From positions 1-8,591 of the forward strand of contig JAHHTV010000058.1 in NCBI GenBank assembly GCA_020024395.1: a DNA stretch of 8,591 bases, in the 5' to 3' direction. Under the pieces are notes generated by a model. That model was not told the DNA's origin, ran no database searches, and saw nothing but the letters and a program-made list of their open reading frames with translations. Within the stretch, counting starts at the first letter, position 1; every line of letters starts with the position of its first letter. The DNA is from Anaerotignum sp. (GTDB taxonomy: Bacteria; Bacillota; Clostridia; Lachnospirales; Anaerotignaceae). This document shows positions 7,482-8,591 of this stretch, piece by piece. The position numbers and the translations under genes were made by a program.

Positions 7482-7484
7482 ATC

Positions 7485-7519
7485 AAAAAAGAGTATACGG
7501 CAAAGTATACTCTTTTTTT
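7485..7519. terminator. Bidirectional terminator with a 14-bp perfect stem
   Basis: AAAAAAGAGTATAC (7485-7498) pairs perfectly with GTATACTCTTTTTT (7505-7518) around the 6-base loop GGCAAA. The A and T runs within the stem give a U tract in either direction, so it serves both the orphan gene ending at 7481 and the minus-strand gene ending at 7523. Confidence 0.93.
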
Positions 7520-7522
7520 ATA

Positions 7523-7972
7523 TTATTTTTGCATATCCAAAATCATTTTTTCTGCAATTTCTTCTAGTGATGCCTCTCTTGATAACCCCATATCATCAGG
7601 ATAAAAAATATAATCTGTTACAGGTAACGCTGTACACACTCCCAAAAAATCTAATTGCCAATCCATCACCGCTTCCTCTTGCTCCAAAATATGTACCACC
7701 ATTTCTTTGACTTCTTCTGGCAACAATATTCTCTTTTTTGGTTTTTCAAACAATGCCTCTTTTGCCACTGTTTCCAGTGATGTTGCTGCCCAATAATGGT
7801 CAAATTCTATCACTTGCAAATCCGCTTTGCCTGTCAAACGTTGCAATTCTTTTTCTATATCTTCCAATTTTTTGTTTCCTTCTATCTCCTGTTCCTCCAT
7901 CAACGATGCCGCTTTTTCAATCAAATCCATCACTTTTGGTAATTTTTCCATATCTATTTTGGGATATTCCAT
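7523..7972 (-). CDS. Uncharacterised 149-residue acidic protein downstream of DUF4291
   Basis: I do not recognise the family. The protein is strongly charged and largely helical. Residues about 8-48 (heptad-like, Glu/Lys-rich, including ASLMEEQEIEGNKKLEDIEK) could form a coiled coil or helical hairpin. A more conserved-looking core follows (about 53-125) with IEFDHYWAATSLETVAKEAL and ALPVTDYIFYPDDMG, and a short helical tail. There is no signal peptide or membrane segment. The ATG at 7970-7972 has a strong AGGAGG (7978-7983) 5 bases upstream. The gene starts 16 bases after the DUF4291 stop and is probably cotranscribed with it, which raises the chance of a shared role, but nothing in the sequence shows what that would be. 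It ends at the shared bidirectional terminator. Confidence 0.82.
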   Translation of the reverse strand: MEYPKIDMEKLPKVMDLIEKAASLMEEQEIEGNKKLEDIEKELQRLTGKADLQVIEFDHYWAATSLETVAKEALFEKPKKRILLPEEVKEMVVHILEQEEAVMDWQLDFLGVCTALPVTDYIFYPDDMGLSREASLEEIAEKMILDMQK

Positions 7973-7988
7973 AGTAACCTCCTGTTTT

Positions 7989-8573
7989 TTACATACCTAA
8001 TCTTTTTCTTATAACACTATCTGTAATCGTATATTTTTGTTCTATTGGTAATTGTTTTTGTTGTAATTTTCCAGCTTTTCTTTGTGTATTCCATTTTTTT
8101 ACAAATGGTGTCATATTTTCAATTTTGACAATACCGTTTTTCAAAAAATGCTGCATAGCTTCTCCTTTTAACCCCATTTGTATTGCCGCACGCCCAATTG
8201 GGTCGCCATTGATATTTCTATCTGGGTCCCATTGGCAATATACCACCGTTTCAGAAAACGCTTTTTCCCATTGTTTGCCATCCAAAGCCTCCACTTTTGG
8301 AGAAGTCAATACTGCTTGTTTCAAAAAGTCATCAAACACCATTCTGTCAATATCCAAAGCCAATATATACTCTTGATTTTTTTTTGTTCCCCAACCAGAA
8401 CGATGCATCATCCACAAAAATGATGGTTTTATCCATGTCATACGATTGACATTATAACTTTCGCCAAATGTTTGCAATGCCAATGCTTCTTTTGCAATTT
8501 GTTCATGATATGCTTGATATACACGAATGGTCTTTTTATCATATTTTGCATATACTTCTCTTTCATACTGCAT
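7989..8573 (-). CDS. DUF4291 family protein
   Basis: This complete 194-residue protein matches the DUF4291 family by its motifs: IRVYQAY (16-22), RMTWIKPSFLWMMHRSGWGT (44-63), QWDPDR (114-119), IQMGLKGEA (131-139), and an end resembling YTITDSVIRKRLGM (181-194). The dense conservation of Arg, Trp, Lys, Tyr and His suggests an enzyme or nucleic-acid/nucleotide binding protein, but the family has no function that I can state with confidence. No membrane or secretion signal is seen. The ATG at 8571-8573 is preceded by a purine tract, AAAGGGGGG (8581-8589 on the minus strand), 7 bases upstream, which is an unusual but plausible Shine-Dalgarno site. Any promoter or further upstream gene lies beyond the window. 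The 149-residue gene follows after 15-16 bases, suggesting one transcript. Confidence 0.87.
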   Translation of the reverse strand: MQYEREVYAKYDKKTIRVYQAYHEQIAKEALALQTFGESYNVNRMTWIKPSFLWMMHRSGWGTKKNQEYILALDIDRMVFDDFLKQAVLTSPKVEALDGKQWEKAFSETVVYCQWDPDRNINGDPIGRAAIQMGLKGEAMQHFLKNGIVKIENMTPFVKKWNTQRKAGKLQQKQLPIEQKYTITDSVIRKRLGM

Positions 8574-8591
8574 ACCATATCCCCCCTTTGC

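Noticed and set aside
1..8591. CRISPR array, tRNA/rRNA genes, insertion sequences or attachment sites
   Set aside because: No regularly spaced direct repeats, transposase-like coding, terminal inverted repeats or RNA-gene signatures were seen; repeated short words such as CCAATGCC are explained by codon preference on the minus strand.

Overview
The window reads as an ordinary, compact chromosomal segment of a low-GC Gram-positive bacterium (Bacillota), most likely a member of the Clostridia. The basis is the AT-rich sequence, strong AGGAGG-type Shine-Dalgarno sites, a probable TTG start, rho-independent terminators with U tracts, and a tandem M16 peptidase pair of the Bacillus YmfF/YmfH type. 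No mobile element, CRISPR array, tRNA or rRNA gene was found, and base use looks uniform across the window. I assign no genus.

Layout from left to right. At 1-185 is the 3' end of a plus-strand thioredoxin-fold (TlpA/redoxin-like) gene. A bidirectional terminator (192-230) separates it from a minus-strand block. Read in the direction of transcription, this block begins at 6890 with an M16-family protein lacking the zinc motif (YmfF-like). It overlaps by ATGA an M16 peptidase with an intact HxxEH motif (YmfH-like). Next come lgt (prolipoprotein diacylglyceryl transferase), a terminator, a well-formed sigma-A-type promoter, an ABC-F ATPase of the Uup/YfmR type and a CNNM/CorC-type membrane protein with DUF21, CBS-pair and CorC_HlyC domains. 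At 7005-7481 a lone plus-strand gene of unknown function has its own promoter. A 14-bp perfect hairpin terminator follows it and faces a second minus-strand pair: a DUF4291 protein (7989-8573) and an unrecognised 149-residue protein (7523-7972). The DUF4291 gene begins 18 bases from the window end, so its promoter is not visible.

Most genes are housekeeping. The M16 pair, lgt and the Uup/YfmR-like ABC-F link, by family knowledge, to EF-P-related translation support and to lipoprotein maturation. In Bacillus the ymfF/ymfH genes are associated with EF-P modification and YfmR is an ABC-F factor that becomes important when EF-P is missing. Their closeness here is suggestive only, because a terminator and promoter separate the two groups. 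The least understood parts are the three small genes at the right: the orphan plus-strand gene, the 149-residue gene and the DUF4291 gene. No clearly new multi-gene system is evident. No intergenic stretch exceeds 150 bases.
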